Shown piece by piece: positions 45,663-58,900 of a stretch of 64,000 bases of DNA (within the stretch, counting starts at the first letter, position 1; each line of letters opens with the position of its first letter). A program made the position numbers and the translations under genes. The notes under the pieces are model-generated. The model saw only the letters and a program-made list of their open reading frames with translations, ran no database searches and was not told the origin of the DNA. The DNA comes from Gavia stellata (lineage: Eukaryota; Chordata; Aves; Gaviiformes; Gaviidae): positions 11,917,001 to 11,981,000 of the forward strand of contig NC_082637.1 of NCBI RefSeq assembly GCF_030936135.1, in the 5' to 3' direction.

Positions 45663-48640
45663 CAATTATTTGCCACCCTCCTGCTGCAGACAGCCCCGCG
45701 TTGCTCTTGCAGCTGGAGTGCTGGGGAGGGAACGGGGCAGGCAGCAATATGCCTGCACAGTGGGGAGCTTACCAGTCCCTGCTCACGGCTGGACATGGGC
45801 TGCTGCAGCTTGCAGCCACGGTGCTGGGTGAGATGCGTGCACGGCCCTGTGCTCGCCAAGCTCAGCAACACACAGCGCTCTGGGAAATGTAGTCCTGCTG
45901 CATCGCCTGTACCGTGTGATGTTGGGCATAACCAGACTGCACATGAACCACTGGGTCTGGGACCTTCTCACATGTACTCTGGGCTCCTCACACTGACCAG
46001 GCCTCCTAGCAGGTTGCAACAGACCCTGCTGCATCCCCATCTCCTGTTTTCTATGGTGCAGAAGAGGGAGATGTTTGTCAGGGATCAGCCCTCTCATAAG
46101 CAGGGCACGGGCAAAGATGCAGGACACAGGCAGGTGCAGAGATCTGCTGGGTGATATGCGGTCATGTGGGAAAAGAGCAGAGGTTGTCGGGGGACAGGGG
46201 AGAGAGGATACCTGGGACGAAAAGGGTGCACCCACATTCTGGAAGAAAGCACCAGAGGGTGTAAGTCCTCTGAGTCAGTCAATGCTCCTTGTCCTGCCCA
46301 CCTCTGGGTCTGCACAGCCCCTCCAGGCTGGAAATCCCTCCTGCAAGGAAGCCTTGTGCCTGCTCTCGCACAGCTTCAGGCACTCACTCCCTGCAGGCGT
46401 CCCTGGACCCCCTGCAGCAGCAGCCATTGGTTTTCCTGAATGTTTGCAGAGAAGAAGCCTCAGGTACGGATGGGCTCTCGCACATGGGTGCAGCAGAGAG
46501 GACTGTTCCAGGTCTGGCTCAGGTGCTCTGAGCAGGACAAGCCTTCAGTCTGGCTGATGCCAACCAGAGCTGTGCTGCATGGACCTGGTGCTGCAGGTGC
46601 TGGTGTGAAATAGAGGTGGGGGTGCAGCGAGCACCAGGCTTTCTGCATGGAAGCCCCCCTGCATCCCTCACTACCCTGAACACAGCCTGGCCACCCGACA
46701 GCTGTGGTGTGCCCTGATCCTTACAGGACACCCCCAGCCCCTGCACCGCTCCAGCACCAGCATCCCTGGGCTGTTTGAAGGCTCCTGCCCCTGCCTTGCC
46801 TGGGTGATGCACCATCCCCAGCAGGCAGGGAGATGTTTGTTAATCCCTGAGCCTTCTCCCGGTGAGAGGGGGAGGGTGCAGAGCCCAGATGGAGAAGGGC
46901 AAAGAGGACAAAGCCCCCCTCCTCTCCGCCCTGCAGCTCCACAGGAGCAGAGCACAGCCGGAGAGACCTCCTTCCTGCTCTTCCTCACTAGGTCTTGAGG
47001 AGCCTAATTCAGTGTTTTCTGCAGGCTCAGCCCCACCTGGCTTTGCACCCAGCTGCCCAGAGTGTACTTGCCTGCACCACAGGAGGGATTTGGGGCACTG
47101 AGGACCTTTAGCCATGTCCCAGCTCAACGCTGCTGTGCCAGGCAGGAACAGAGAGTGGTGGAAATAGCACAGTAGAGTTACTAGCGCTGATGAGAGAAGG
47201 GACCGTAAATCCTGCAGCAGCAATTTCCACAGTCAGGGCTGTCTCCAGGGCTTTAATTTATCCGTTACAACTTAATTGGATGCAAACCCTGTCGCTTGTA
47301 AGCAGCAGGAGCCCTGAACAGGCGGTGGTCCTGAGCTTCTCTCAGCAAGATGCCTCGCCAGGACTCCCCATCCCTGCTGCAGTGCCTTGACACTCAGGGG
47401 GCTGCGGCTCATGTGCACTCAAGGGAAAGAGATAGGCAATGTTCACTCTCCTTCTGGCCCCATCTCAGCTGGCTTTGCTCCTCTGAGCGGCTCCCTACAT
47501 CACTGAGGAGCTGGAGGTCACTGGGCTGTGGGCACAGCAGGGTGCTCAGATTTCGGGTACCAGGCAGGAAAGGCACCCACTGCCATCTGAGCAGCTGCAG
47601 CTGGCCGTCGTGGAAGGGCAGAGCCTGCAGCCTCCTGTCCCTACACACAGACACTGGTCTTTCCCGTCTGTGACTATCACAGCAGGCCCGTGAAGCTGCT
47701 CCTGTCATTCTGTCAGGCTGTTGTGAGTGGGACGGATGCATGAGGCCTGGGAAGCCTGAGAATGTGGTCTGTTGCACAGGGTGTTTCCCCACAGCTGCAG
47801 CAGCCTCCCTGGCTTACGCCGTCAGTCACTCTGGCAGGCAGAGGCACCAGGCTGGAGAGGTACTGGTGAGGAAAGGGATGGCTCAGACCCCACCAGATAG
47901 GGACTGGCAGAGCCCTGTTCCCAGGCTCTGCCTCCCCACACGCAGGAAACTTGCCTCGCACCGTCCCACTCCCCTCTGTGGACCTGGAAGAGCAGAAATA
48001 CCGTGCATTTCTAGGGGTGGGCAGGGGGCTGCTCCGACTATAAGGAAGACAAGCTCAGTTCCCCTGCTCTAGCCCACAGGGTTATTCACCTTCCTGGGAC
48101 AAGGAAGAAAACCCAGCGCTCGTGGTCCGTGGTGTTCACACTGTGTTTGGTGGCACCTGGAGCACAAGAACTGGCCAAAAAATGCCACACCAGGAGACAC
48201 TCCATGTGGCTGCTTTTCCCAGCAGAGAAAGCAGCTAGAGCGGTGCGGGGCATGTGGAGCCAGCCGTACTGCACAGGGAAACAACTGGAGCAGAGCAGTT
48301 GTGGGGTAGCTGCGGTGACAGGGCAGCACAGGAGGGTTGTAGCAGCGCCCAGGGAGGCAGCTGGGGCAGGGCTGGGCCAGCACAGGCAGGTAGATGCCGA
48401 GGAGAGCAGCAGCAAAATGTGTGGGACAGAACAAGGGCAGATCCAGCTGCAGGGACTCCCTGGGCAGGAAGGACAGGACAGATCAGCCTCCGAGCAGGGA
48501 AAAGGCCTGCGGGGGAGCGGGAAGCAGGAGAAAACCAGAGAGAAGTGGAAGAGCTCAGAAAAGGGAGAAATGCAAAGGGGTGCAACAGGCATTGGGCATA
48601 CTGTCACTGAGAGGCTGCACTTCCCTGCTCCTCTGGAGGA
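45663..48640. other. Intergenic, no gene recognised
   Basis: No exon with recognisable homology. An AT-rich island at about 47,250-47,300 (CTTTAATTTATCCGTTACAA) stands out from GC-rich flanks and could be regulatory. Confidence 0.35.
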
Positions 48641-48659
48641 CAGACCCCACAGCCCCTGG

Positions 48660-49070
48660 GACACTGTCCAGGCAGGGGTGGGTGCAAGGGGAGAATCAGA
48701 GCCCCCACAGCTTCTATCCAGCCTAGTGATGGCTGTGAGGAGAGATCTGAGCCTGTACCAATGGGGTCCATCCTGGCATCGGCTGCTTGTATGGGGGAAT
48801 TGCACCCACGACACTGCATGGGGTGGGGCTGGATACATGGGGAGATCAGATCCGCATGCCCGTGGTCCATCCACTCAGGGACTGGGTGCTGTGAGGAAAA
48901 AGAGTCCCGCGGCCACAAGGAGCATCCAGGCAGGGCCCAGTGGAGGAAGACAGTCCTGCATTTACAGTGCGCATCCAGGTGGGACCCAGGGGAGAAGGAG
49001 TCCCACCTCTACGAGGACCATCCAGGCAGGTCCCGGGGTGGAGGAGGATCAGAGCACTGCGTCCAGGGGG
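48660..49070. repeat. Imperfect minisatellite-like units upstream of TESK1
   Basis: Units of about 50 bp containing ATCCAGGCAGG or a variant recur at about 48,928, 48,974 and 49,019, with more diverged relatives back to about 48,665. The repeat accounts for unusually long open frames on both strands. Confidence 0.4.
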
Positions 49071-49239
49071 TCTGCCCAAGCCCTGCACCGGGAGCTCAGG
49101 GCCCCACAGCCCATCTAGGCGCGTACCGAGATGCCAGCTCGGCACGCACGGACCCTGCAGGGGCCGGTGCTGGTGCCTGCGGACACAGGGCTTGCGGGAG
49201 CCCCGCTGCCCGCCGCTACGGGGTGGGGGCCTCCGGCAG

Positions 49240-49960
49240 GTGTCGGCGGCGGGTCCCAAGGAGTTAAGGGCTGTCCCCGCCCCGGCTCCGCCCCGCCGGT
49301 GCCAGCGCTCGGGGCGGCGGCGGCGCAGCGCCGGGCGGCGGCGGAGGTCGGGGCGCCGCTGCCGGGCCATGAGCGCCGTGCGCCCCGCCGCGCCGCCCGC
49401 CCCGCACCGCCGCTAGCGTCGGGCCGGGGGCCGGGGGGGGGCAAGGCGGGAGGCGGCGGCGCCCCGGCCGCGGGGCTGCCCGGCCGCACCGCGCCCGGCC
49501 GGGGATGTGAATGGCGCTGGGGGTGCTCGGCGGGACCGACATGGAGTGGGAGAAGCTGCCGCGGCGGCCCGGGGAGGGCGAGGGGGAGGCGGCGGGGCCC
49601 TGGCCGGGCTGCGGGCGGCTGCGGCCCTCCTCGTACCGGGCGCTGCGCAGCGCTGTCTCCACCCTGGCGCGCATCGACGACTTCTACTGCGAGAAGATCG
49701 GGGCCGGCTTCTTCTCCGAGGTCTTCAAGGTGTGCGGGGCGGGAGCGGGGATGGCGGTCCCCGAGGCATCCCGCCGGCTTTGGGCGTCCCCCGGGGAGCG
49801 CGGCTCCCGGGCAGCTCTGGGGTGCGGCGGGGGGGGGGGTACGGCCGTCAGCCCCGGCAGCCGGGCGAGGCCGGGGGGGTGATGCGAGGCGGTGCCGTGC
49901 GGCGGGGACCGGGGTCGGCGGGGACCGGGGTCGGGTCGGCGGGGACCTGGGTCCCCCGGG
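49240..49960. promoter_or_regulatory. CpG island over TESK1 exon 1
   Basis: Very GC- and CpG-dense sequence (for example GGGCGGCGGCGGCGCAGCGC near 49,313) spanning the probable TESK1 start, exon 1 and the first part of intron 1. A TATA-less housekeeping-type promoter is likely. Confidence 0.65.
49505..49510 (+). promoter_or_regulatory. Start-stop element (ATG TGA) abutting the first TESK1 ATG
   Basis: The bases read ATG TGA ATG GCG, so a minimal one-codon upstream ORF sits directly before, and in frame with, the 49511 ATG. If the cap site lies upstream, it could slow or divert scanning ribosomes and favour initiation at 49541. Confidence 0.35.
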
Positions 49961-52900
49961 GAGCCCCGTCCCCGCCGGGGGTGTTGTTCCTCCGTCGCTC
50001 CGTGCAGGGGGAGGGGAGCGCCGGCTCTGTTTACACCCCGAGAAGGCTGAGCGCTCCGGAGCGCTGCATCGAGGATCGCGGCGGGGCCGCGGGTGGGGAG
50101 GGCGGGTGGGCAGCCCAGCCCCGGGGACCCCTGTAAAAAGCCTGGAGCCTCGACCCCGCCAGGCCCAGGGTGTGCCTGTGGCAGGGGATGCAGGCAGTGT
50201 GTGCAGCCGGTCCGGGGTGTTTTCCAGCGTTGCTGGGCCTGCTCCAGCCTGCACTGGGCAGGTAGATGTGCGGGGCATCCCACCGGAGCCTCCGGAAGGT
50301 GTCCGGGTCTAAGGAGAGGGGTGTGATGCTCCAAATAGGGTGGAGGCTGGCCCCCGGCTGGGAGCCCGGAGCTGCCTTTGTCCTCCATCCTTTCTGGGAC
50401 TGCCAGAGTGGGGACACCCGTCCCTGGGGACGACCCTGGTTAGGGGTGGGTGGGTGCTGGTGGGGAGCTCAGGTTCCCAACAGTGTGGCAGAGGTGCGTG
50501 GTGACAGTACCTTGCCAGCCCACACAGTACTGCCAGGGTCGAGGGCCCTGCCCCGATGCCACGGCCACCTCTCCCTGCCCGAGGGGAGGTGTGAGCATGG
50601 CTTGTTTTTGTCCTGGGCGTCACTTCAGGCGCCACAAGCCATTGGGCAAGGACTGCCCGTAAGAGCAGCTTTGGGCTGGGCAGGACCATACCACCTCCCA
50701 CCAGAGTCACTGGGGTCCTGGGCAGCACTGTGCTGTGTCCCCTGCATGGGACCATGCTCCCACGTGCAGTACACCAGGGTGGCCGTGACCCAGCAGGACC
50801 CTGGGGCCCTCTCCAACCCTGCTGCTGTTCCCCATGCAGCAGAGAGTCCGCAAGACCCAGCTCCTCTGCATCCAGAAGAGAGGTGTCCTGCGAGGGGCTG
50901 TGGCAGGCATGCAGAGGGGTCCCTCTCCTCCATGCTCCCTCCTGCCCCTGCGGAGCCGTGGCCTCTCCGCTGGCCGGGTTCCTGCTATTGATCTCTGGCT
51001 TGGAGCGCACAGCAGCACCTCAGAGCAGAGGGAGGCATTTAATAATGTCAGGCGTGGATACAGCTCTTTAATAATGGATGCTTCTGTGTCTTGGTCAGGC
51101 CACGATCTCTCCTTGCCTCGCTGTTTCTGTTTCCCCAGGCCCTGCGGGAGCCACAAAACGCTCCTTCTCCCACCCGTTGTTCATGTTCTTGCAGAACCAC
51201 TTGCACGTAGGATTTGGGGGAGCAGTGGAGGTTAGGGGGTGGGAGCAGGATCAGGTGGCAGGAGCCGACGTGTGTGCATGCCGGAGAGGAGGAAGGGGCA
51301 GGAGGGGGCCAGATGGGCTTTGTGCTCGTGCGGTGGGTTGCGTCCAAGATCTCAGCAGGATGGTGGGGCAGGCCCGGGATCTGAGCTGGGGTTTGGCTGC
51401 CTGAGCTTGTGAGGAGGAAGGAGCTTGGCAAGGCAGTGCAGGACCCGTTTTCTTCCCACCTCCCTTGTTCCTGCCGTTGCTTTCCATGGCCGTGGGCACT
51501 CATGGCTCCCTCCTCCGTCTGGCTGCTGGGTCCTGCTTCATTCCAGCCTTGGTGGGTGTGGGGGACGGGGAGGGGACCTGGGCATCTCTGTCCCTACACA
51601 GGTAGCTCAGCCCTGGTGTGCAGCCGAGCCAGAGCCAGGTGGGGTGCTGAGGTACCAGCACGGGTGTCTGATTGTGTTCCCAGCATTAAAGCCAAAGGGC
51701 TCAGCGTGTATGAGCCCTGGTGTCCCAAGCTCGCCCCTGGATGGAGCCTTATCCCACTCCAGTCAAGCGCTTCTCTCAGAAAGGCTGTCTAGAGTGGATA
51801 GGAGACACCAGTGATGAAAAGCTGCACTTTTCCCTGGGCTTTGTTCCCAGCTGATCCCCTGCTGCGCTGCAGAGCTGGGCTGTTTCCCTCTGGAGCAGCT
51901 GGTTCCCATTGCCTTTCCCTGTGCGATTTCAGAGACGCCAGGGCCACCCATTTTCTTGGGTACACGGGCATTGCAGCGAGCTGCCTCTCTTATCTCCAGT
52001 AGACTGAGCAGATTGAGCCGGGTGTGTTTGTGCCAGACATTTTCTCCAGCCCTTAAACCACTGTTGCATCTCTTCCCCAAATCCCTCTCTTACTTTCCTG
52101 TGTGCGGTCTGCAGCAGACACGGGGGCTGTGGGCAGCATCCTGGCTTAGCTCTCCTGGGGGCTGTATCCAGGCATCTTTGCTCACCGTACTCTCCACCTT
52201 ATGCCCCGCTGTCACACATCCTCTTGGAGACGCTGCTTCCCAGGGTGCAGCCCTTCAGTGTGCTCAGCCCAGCGCCCCATTTCCATGGTGCCAGGGGGGA
52301 TTAGCAGCTCCCAGCACTGACAGAGCTTGGGAGAGGGCTTCGGCGCCGCTGCCACCCACCCGTCTCTGCTCGCTTCCCCGCCAACCTTTGAGATTTTGTG
52401 TTTACTCCCAATTTACCAGCGCAACTAATGACACAACTCCCTCACTCTTATCTACTGCCCTTCACCAGTGGACCTTGCCTTGTTTTACAGAGGAGGGTGG
52501 AGCAGCGTGACACAGACAGGGAAACTAAGGCAGGCAGGGAGGAAGTGGATTTGCCCAGGTCAGCCAGCCATGGCGAGGCCGGGAGCAGCCCAGGCCTCAC
52601 TGTTGCCGCTCAGGAGCCCCGGGCACTGGAAACGTGTTGTGCTGACTACCCTGGGACCCACTGGCAGCTCTCCTGCGCTGTCATGGGGCATGCTCCGGGA
52701 TTGCTGGTGAGGGTTGGTGATGCCCCGGCTCCTGGTGTGCCCATGGTGCCACACCTGGGAGCGCAGGAGGTGAGGGCTGCTGATGCTGATGCATCATCAG
52801 GAGTGGGTGCTGCATGCCCTGCTCCTTTCACTTTCCCAGAGGAAGTCTGTCTTGACTGGTTCTGCCTTTTCTGTGTGATGAGCAGGTTTTCCAGTCCCCC

Positions 52901-55900
52901 CCGGTAAAAGACCAGTTGCGGTACCGGGATTCCCGCGAGCTCAGACGCAGCTGTCACGGGTGGCTATGGGGTTACTGGTGGTGTAAGCTCCCTTACCTGC
53001 CCTCCTGTCTTTCCCCGCTGGGCTCCCCAGGGCAAGGGGTGCAGGATGATGTCCCTGTGTGACTGTGCCTTGTCTGTGTCAGGCTGCAGCAAGGGGACGT
53101 GCGCTGAGTGGGGTGATGTGCAAACCTGTCCCTGGCATGGGGTGCAAGGGGCCTGGCTGCTGAGATTCCCCCGGGTGGGGGACTAGTAGGGGGGTTCATC
53201 CCACGTCTAGACAGGAGCGCCGGCTGCATGGGGGGAGCAGGCCGTCTGCTCGCTCTGATTAGCATGCTCTTTAAATAAGACTCTAATTTCCGCTGTTAAA
53301 AGAGCTCAGATCCCTTGTGCCCAGGCTGGGGCCGCAGCCAGCCCCGTCCCATCCCCCAGCCCTGCACGCTGGCAACAGATGGGATGGGGATCCACATGCC
53401 GCAGCACCCCAGCTTGGCCACGGTGCCCCCGCAAAGCACCCAACGGAGGGGCCGTGTGGGGTGCTGGGGGGCATTGGCGAGGGTTTGCATGGCTCCTGGG
53501 TGGGGGCCGGTGGCTTGTCCTCCTCTTGCACCCCAGCGTGGCTGCCCGGCTGAGCTCAGCTCCGGGGAATGCGCTGGGATTCCTGGGCGCCATGCCAGAG
53601 CACGGAGAGGAGAGGGCGGATGCTGTCCTGCCTGGGGAGGCTCTGCTGCCCGCTGCCTTCCCCAGACGGCGGCGGGGAAGGAAACCCCCTTAGCAAGGGG
53701 CTACGTCCCGCCTGGAGTCGTGGCTTGCTCCCTCCTCTGTTATGCCTGCTTCTGGAGGGTGGCTGGGGCTCTGTACTGGTGCTAGCACCTGGCTGGACTG
53801 GGTAAACTGGCCAGCACATGTGGGAGGCTGTGGAGAGCCCAAGGGAGCATAACCCTTTCCCTGCCTGCCCGGGCAGGTGCTGGCCTTGAGCCACAGAGCA
53901 TGAGGGGGAGATGGCAGGACAGACCCTCACAAACAAGCTCAGGGCGCTGGACGCCCTTGAGGAGGACATGCCCTGTGTGCGAGGAGCTGTCCTGGGAGCC
54001 CCCTTCCTGTCCCTGGAGATGGAGTCCTGGAGCAGAGCACTGGGGCAGGGTTGTGCTGTCCGGGGGGCTCTTGGGGTCCCTGGGAGAAATCCCGTGGAAG
54101 GGGCTTTCATTGGACATTCCCTCCCCCAGGCTGCCTCTCCTCCAGGATTAAGGTGTTAGAGGCCGTGCGGTTGCACTCAGACCTGACCCAGCCTATTGCA
54201 ATGGCAGAAGGCTTATTAACGAGGAATTAAGCCATGGACGCGTAGCGACTATATGGGGCTGAGCCAGTGCCTGCCAGGGGCTGCTCCCTGACGCAGAGGC
54301 ACTGCTGCTGACGGGGACCCGGCCAGCCCCACGGTGCGTGGCCACTGAGTGCCAGCACTGTGCGTGCCACCCATTGTTCCCGTCGTGGGCGCATGGCGCT
54401 GGAGCCTCACCACCCACAGCCATCCCAGTGGGACCGAGCCTGCCTGCGCCATCAAGCCGGGTCCTGGCGCCTGGCAGCTGCCGGTGCCAGCCAAACCAAC
54501 CCAGCCAGTCCTGCCAGCCCCATGCAGCGTGGGAAGGGCAGGCAGCACTGCTGCGGGGTGAGCTGGGTTGGGAGCGCTGGGCTTTGCTGGGCAGCATTGA
54601 GCGCCTGAGACTTGGCAGAGCCGGGGGCTCCCGCTAGCCTTGTCCAGGCTCTGACTCCCTTGGCCCCTGGCTCTGCAAGGAGCTGGAGGGGCGAAGGGTG
54701 GGCCAGGCAGGTCCCCTCCTTAAAGCCCGCACAGCCACTGAAACCAGATTGGGAGCCCTGTTTGTGTGTCTGGTGCTGCCTCCAGCTGTCCTGCACATGG
54801 GGATGGGGGGGAGGGAAGGCAGTGATGATGGGGATGGGGTGGGGGTTCCCCTTGCCCTGCCTGCTGGTGCAGGTGTAGGCAGGGAGCCCCCAGGCACCAG
54901 GATGTGACTGGCAGCAGTGACGGGCGCTGCAGGTGCTGGGGTGGGCTGAGCAGGGTGGTGGGCACAGGGACGGCCTGCGTTACCATTAGATGGGGAGCCC
55001 TGGGTGCACACAGGGCTGGAGGAGCTGTGCTCCCCACAGCAGGGACTGCGCTGTCCCCCTGGGATGGGCTCTCCCCGAGACCAGGCATTTTGTCTGGTGC
55101 TCAGTGAGGAGGAGGCATGGGGGAACGCATCCTCCCTTCTCCCCGCAGCGTGGTGGGGGGATGGGATGGGGACCCACGGTGGCAGGTGTCTGGGGTGTCC
55201 CCTTCTCCCTCGTCCAGGGTCTCTGGATGGCTCCTGCACACGGGCCAGGAGTCCTGGCTGGCTGGCTGGAGCACGCTGGAGGTGACGCAGGTGTAACCGG
55301 AGCGGGGTGCCCGTGGGCAGGCAGCTGCTGAATTATTCGTAGCCTCTCCATGAACTCAGTGAGCTGGTGGTGGCACAGCAGGGTCGTCGTCGAGGCAGGC
55401 TACTGCCTCTTGCTTCCACTCTGCCTGGGGCTGGTGTGGCCTTGGTGCACCCAGACTTGTAGAGGGATCTTTATAAAGCACTTACTCTACCCTACACCCT
55501 TTGGTGGGGGGGAGCTGCTGCCCATCCCCTGCATATTGGGTGCTGGATGGGTCCCCCTCTCAGCATGCACCCCAGGACAACTGCTCCCCAAAGCAATGTC
55601 AGCTGTGGGATGGGAAGAGAACCCCGGAGGGTGCAGCACACCAGCCTCTCCCCCGTTGTGATGGGGACAGGGGCCAAGCTGTGAGCAGGGTGCGGGCACT
55701 GGGGACCCTGCCTCTAACCAGCCCCCCATGTTTTGCCAGGGAAGGTGATCCCTGAGGCGAGGCAGGGTGTGGGGCTGGCCAGGGGCTGGCACCAGCACAG
55801 CAGCCTCAACCAGCATCGACTAAAAAGGAGAAGAGCCGGGAGCTGACGGCAGCACCATGGAATGCCTGTGCCTCCATGCACAGCTCAGCGTGTGCTGGGG

Positions 55901-58900
55901 GGCAGCTGGGATCCACTGGGTTGTCCCCCACACCGGCTGCTGCTCCAGGGGGGTCCCATCCCACCTCGCAGTGCCCATACAGGAGGGGACCCTCAGCACC
56001 GGTTTGGCCTCCATAGTGTGGTGCTGGGGCAGGGGATCCCGTGCTCATCCCTCGCCCCACACATGCCTGGGGGCTGCAGAAGGACGGGGTGTCCGTGCTT
56101 GGCCACGCTCCCAGCTGCTGTTCCTGGCAGGAGGCCAGGCACCCAGCTCGCATGACAGCGTCAGGCTGGGGACTGCTAAATATACAGCCTCGTCCAAGTG
56201 CCGTGCCCTGCCAAGCTGGGGTCATGCACCGCGGCAGCATTGGCCACCCCTGGGGCTGGTTCAGGGGGCAATGTGCCCCCTTTGTCCTCCACCCCATGCT
56301 GGTGGTGGTAGCTGGGTGGTACTGACCCTAAAAAGTCCTCCCTGGTGTCCCCAAATCCTGCACTGCCTGTCCTTGCAGCAGGGTTGGGGTCATAGCTTGC
56401 ACGAACTGCCATTGCCTCTCCGGGAGGTCTGGGCAGTGTAGTGCGGTGGGGTGAGCACGATAAGCGGGGTGCCCCAGGGAGGATGGGGATGTGCGTCATT
56501 GACACTGGGGGTCCTTGGGGTACCGTTGTGTTGGGAGAACCCCATCTAGTCCTAGCGCACCTTGGGGTGCAACATGCCTCAGGTGTGTGGGGTGCTCAGC
56601 TCTTGGGCTGGGGCGGGTACCAGGTGCAGGCTGGTGTCCGCGGGGGCTGCGGACACATGTGGGGCTTAGCCTCCCCTGCACCCCCTCCAGGTGCGGCACC
56701 GCCAGTCGGGGCAGATCATGGTGCTGAAGATGAACAAGCTGACCAGTAACCGGGGCAACATGCTGCGGGAGGTGCAGTTGATGAACCGCCTCTCGCACCC
56801 CAACATCCTCAGGTAGGACCTGCTCCCCCACTGCCATCCCTATCGCCCCCCTTTTACCTAGCCTGGGTGGTTTGGAGCTACCACGGCACTGGGTGAGCTC
56901 CTGGGGCTGGTCCCTGCCGTGGCCACCCTTAGGTCCCTTCTGTCTTGCAGGTTCATGGGGGTGTGCGTGCACCAGGGACAGCTGCACGCACTGACGGAGG
57001 TGAGAGCGGGGCAACAGCCGTGAGTCTTGGGGTTCCTGCAGGTGTGGAGAGGGGACAGTGATGGCTATGGGGACACTTTCTCAGCCCGTGGCACATGTGC
57101 AGGGCAAGGTTTACCAGGGGGCTGTGCCGTGGGGCGGTTAGGGAATGCGTTGGTTTGAGAGATGGGCATCCAGCATTGTGGGAGGGAGGGGGGGCGCAGT
57201 GATGCGATGGCCCGGCTCTTCCCATCAGTACATCAACGGTGGGAACCTGGAGCAGCTGCTGGACAGCCCTGTGCCCCTGTCCTGGTCCATGCGTGTCAAG
57301 CTGGCCCTCGACATTGCCCGTGGCCTGCGCTACCTGCACTCCAAAGGCATCTTCCACCGTGACCTCACCTCCAAGGTACGGGATGCTCCAAGGCATCCCA
57401 TTGCCCTCATTGTCCCATACCCACGTTGCTGCCCTATGCATGGCTGGCTGGGGAGCGGGAGGCTGCGCTGTGCCGGGGCATCCCAGGGGCAGTGGCCGGT
57501 GAGGCAGGGCTGGGGCAGTCGGTGTGACAGGGGTCCTCCTGTGCCCCCAGAACTGCCTGGTGCGCTGCGAGGCCAATGGCTACACGGCTGTAGTGGGTGA
57601 CTTCGGCTTGGCGGAGAAGATCCCCACCTACAGGTGCGTGGGGCAGCATCCATCCCTATCGTTGGAGTAGGGGGGTTCCAGCCCACTTGGAGCAGGAGCT
57701 GGGGAGGGATGGACACTTGGGGTGCAGCTAGAAGAGCAGGGATGGGAGCGGTGGGGACTCATGGGGCAGATGGACACATTTGGAGCTGGCTAGGATGGGA
57801 TGGAGAAGGGGATGGTGTGGATGAGGAGAGATGAGTTTGTGGGGTGCATGGAGGAGGATTAGCCCAGGAAGGGAGATGGAGATGGTGATTTGGGCTGCCC
57901 CCACGGGAGGATGGGAGGTAGGAAAGGGGCAGGGGACTGCGGGCAGCCCCTGACATCTCACTGTGTCCCCCAGCGAGGGCAGCGAGAAGGAGCCGCTGGC
58001 TGTGGTGGGCTCCCCGTACTGGATGGCGCCTGAGGTGCTGCGAGGGGAGATCTACAACGAGAAGGTGAGGCTCCATGGCTGCCGTGCACGGGGCTTTATC
58101 CAGGCTTGCGCTGCCAGCGGTTTGCAGGATTTGCAGCCCTGGGGGCGTTTGGGCACACAGAGGGACGGAGCTGGGCATCCCTCAGGTGGCAAGGTGGCAG
58201 GGCCCCTGGTGTGGCTCTGCAGAAAGGAGGGGGGCTGTGGGTTCACAGAATGGTGGGCACATCGCCTCGGGGCTGCAGGGCCCCCCCCCCCCGACTCTGT
58301 GCTTTTTGCAGGCTGATGTGTTTGCGTACGGCATCATCCTGTGCGAGACCATCGCTCGTGTCCCCGCTGACCCTGACTACCTGCCCCGCACCGAGGTGAC
58401 TCCCTGGGATGGGGACAGGGAGGGAGGGTGGTGGGCAGCACCGCCGGGGCTGGGACCACTTCACCAAATGAGGGGGACCATCCCCCTGTGGTGGGCAGAG
58501 CCCCACGTACAGGAGCTGCCCCACATCTCAGGGCAGGGGTGCTGTGTCCCAAATCACAGTGTTGCCTGGAGAGGGATGCTCTCTGCCAGTAACCTGTCCT
58601 CAGAGCCCATAGTTGGCCTGGGTGGGAGAAAGGGACAGTTGGATTCAGGCAGAGAGCGGGAAGGTCCCAGCATCCCCTCGCCTTGCCCCAACTTGGGGTG
58701 ACCCCAGGGTCCCTCCTTGCTGTGCCCCAGCCGAGGTGCTGCCAGGTCCACAGCACGGAGTGGCACGCAGTCAGTGCGGGGAGGGCTGGCCAGGCCATCC
58801 TGGGTCCCCCGGGCTGTGTCGTGCCCCAGGGGACCCAACCTCACTCTTCCTCCTTTCCCCGGTGCAGGATTTTGGCCTGGATGTCACCACTTTCCGCACC

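Noticed and set aside
48129-49118. 329-codon open frame upstream of TESK1
   Set aside because: It crosses minisatellite-like repeats in GC-rich DNA. There is no recognisable domain, and the opposite strand is similarly open.
49131-50312. 393-codon frame over the TESK1 CpG island, with a 387-codon frame opposite
   Set aside because: Stop codons are rare in such GC-rich sequence. It overlaps TESK1 exon 1 in a different frame and has Ala/Gly/Pro/Arg-rich low complexity.
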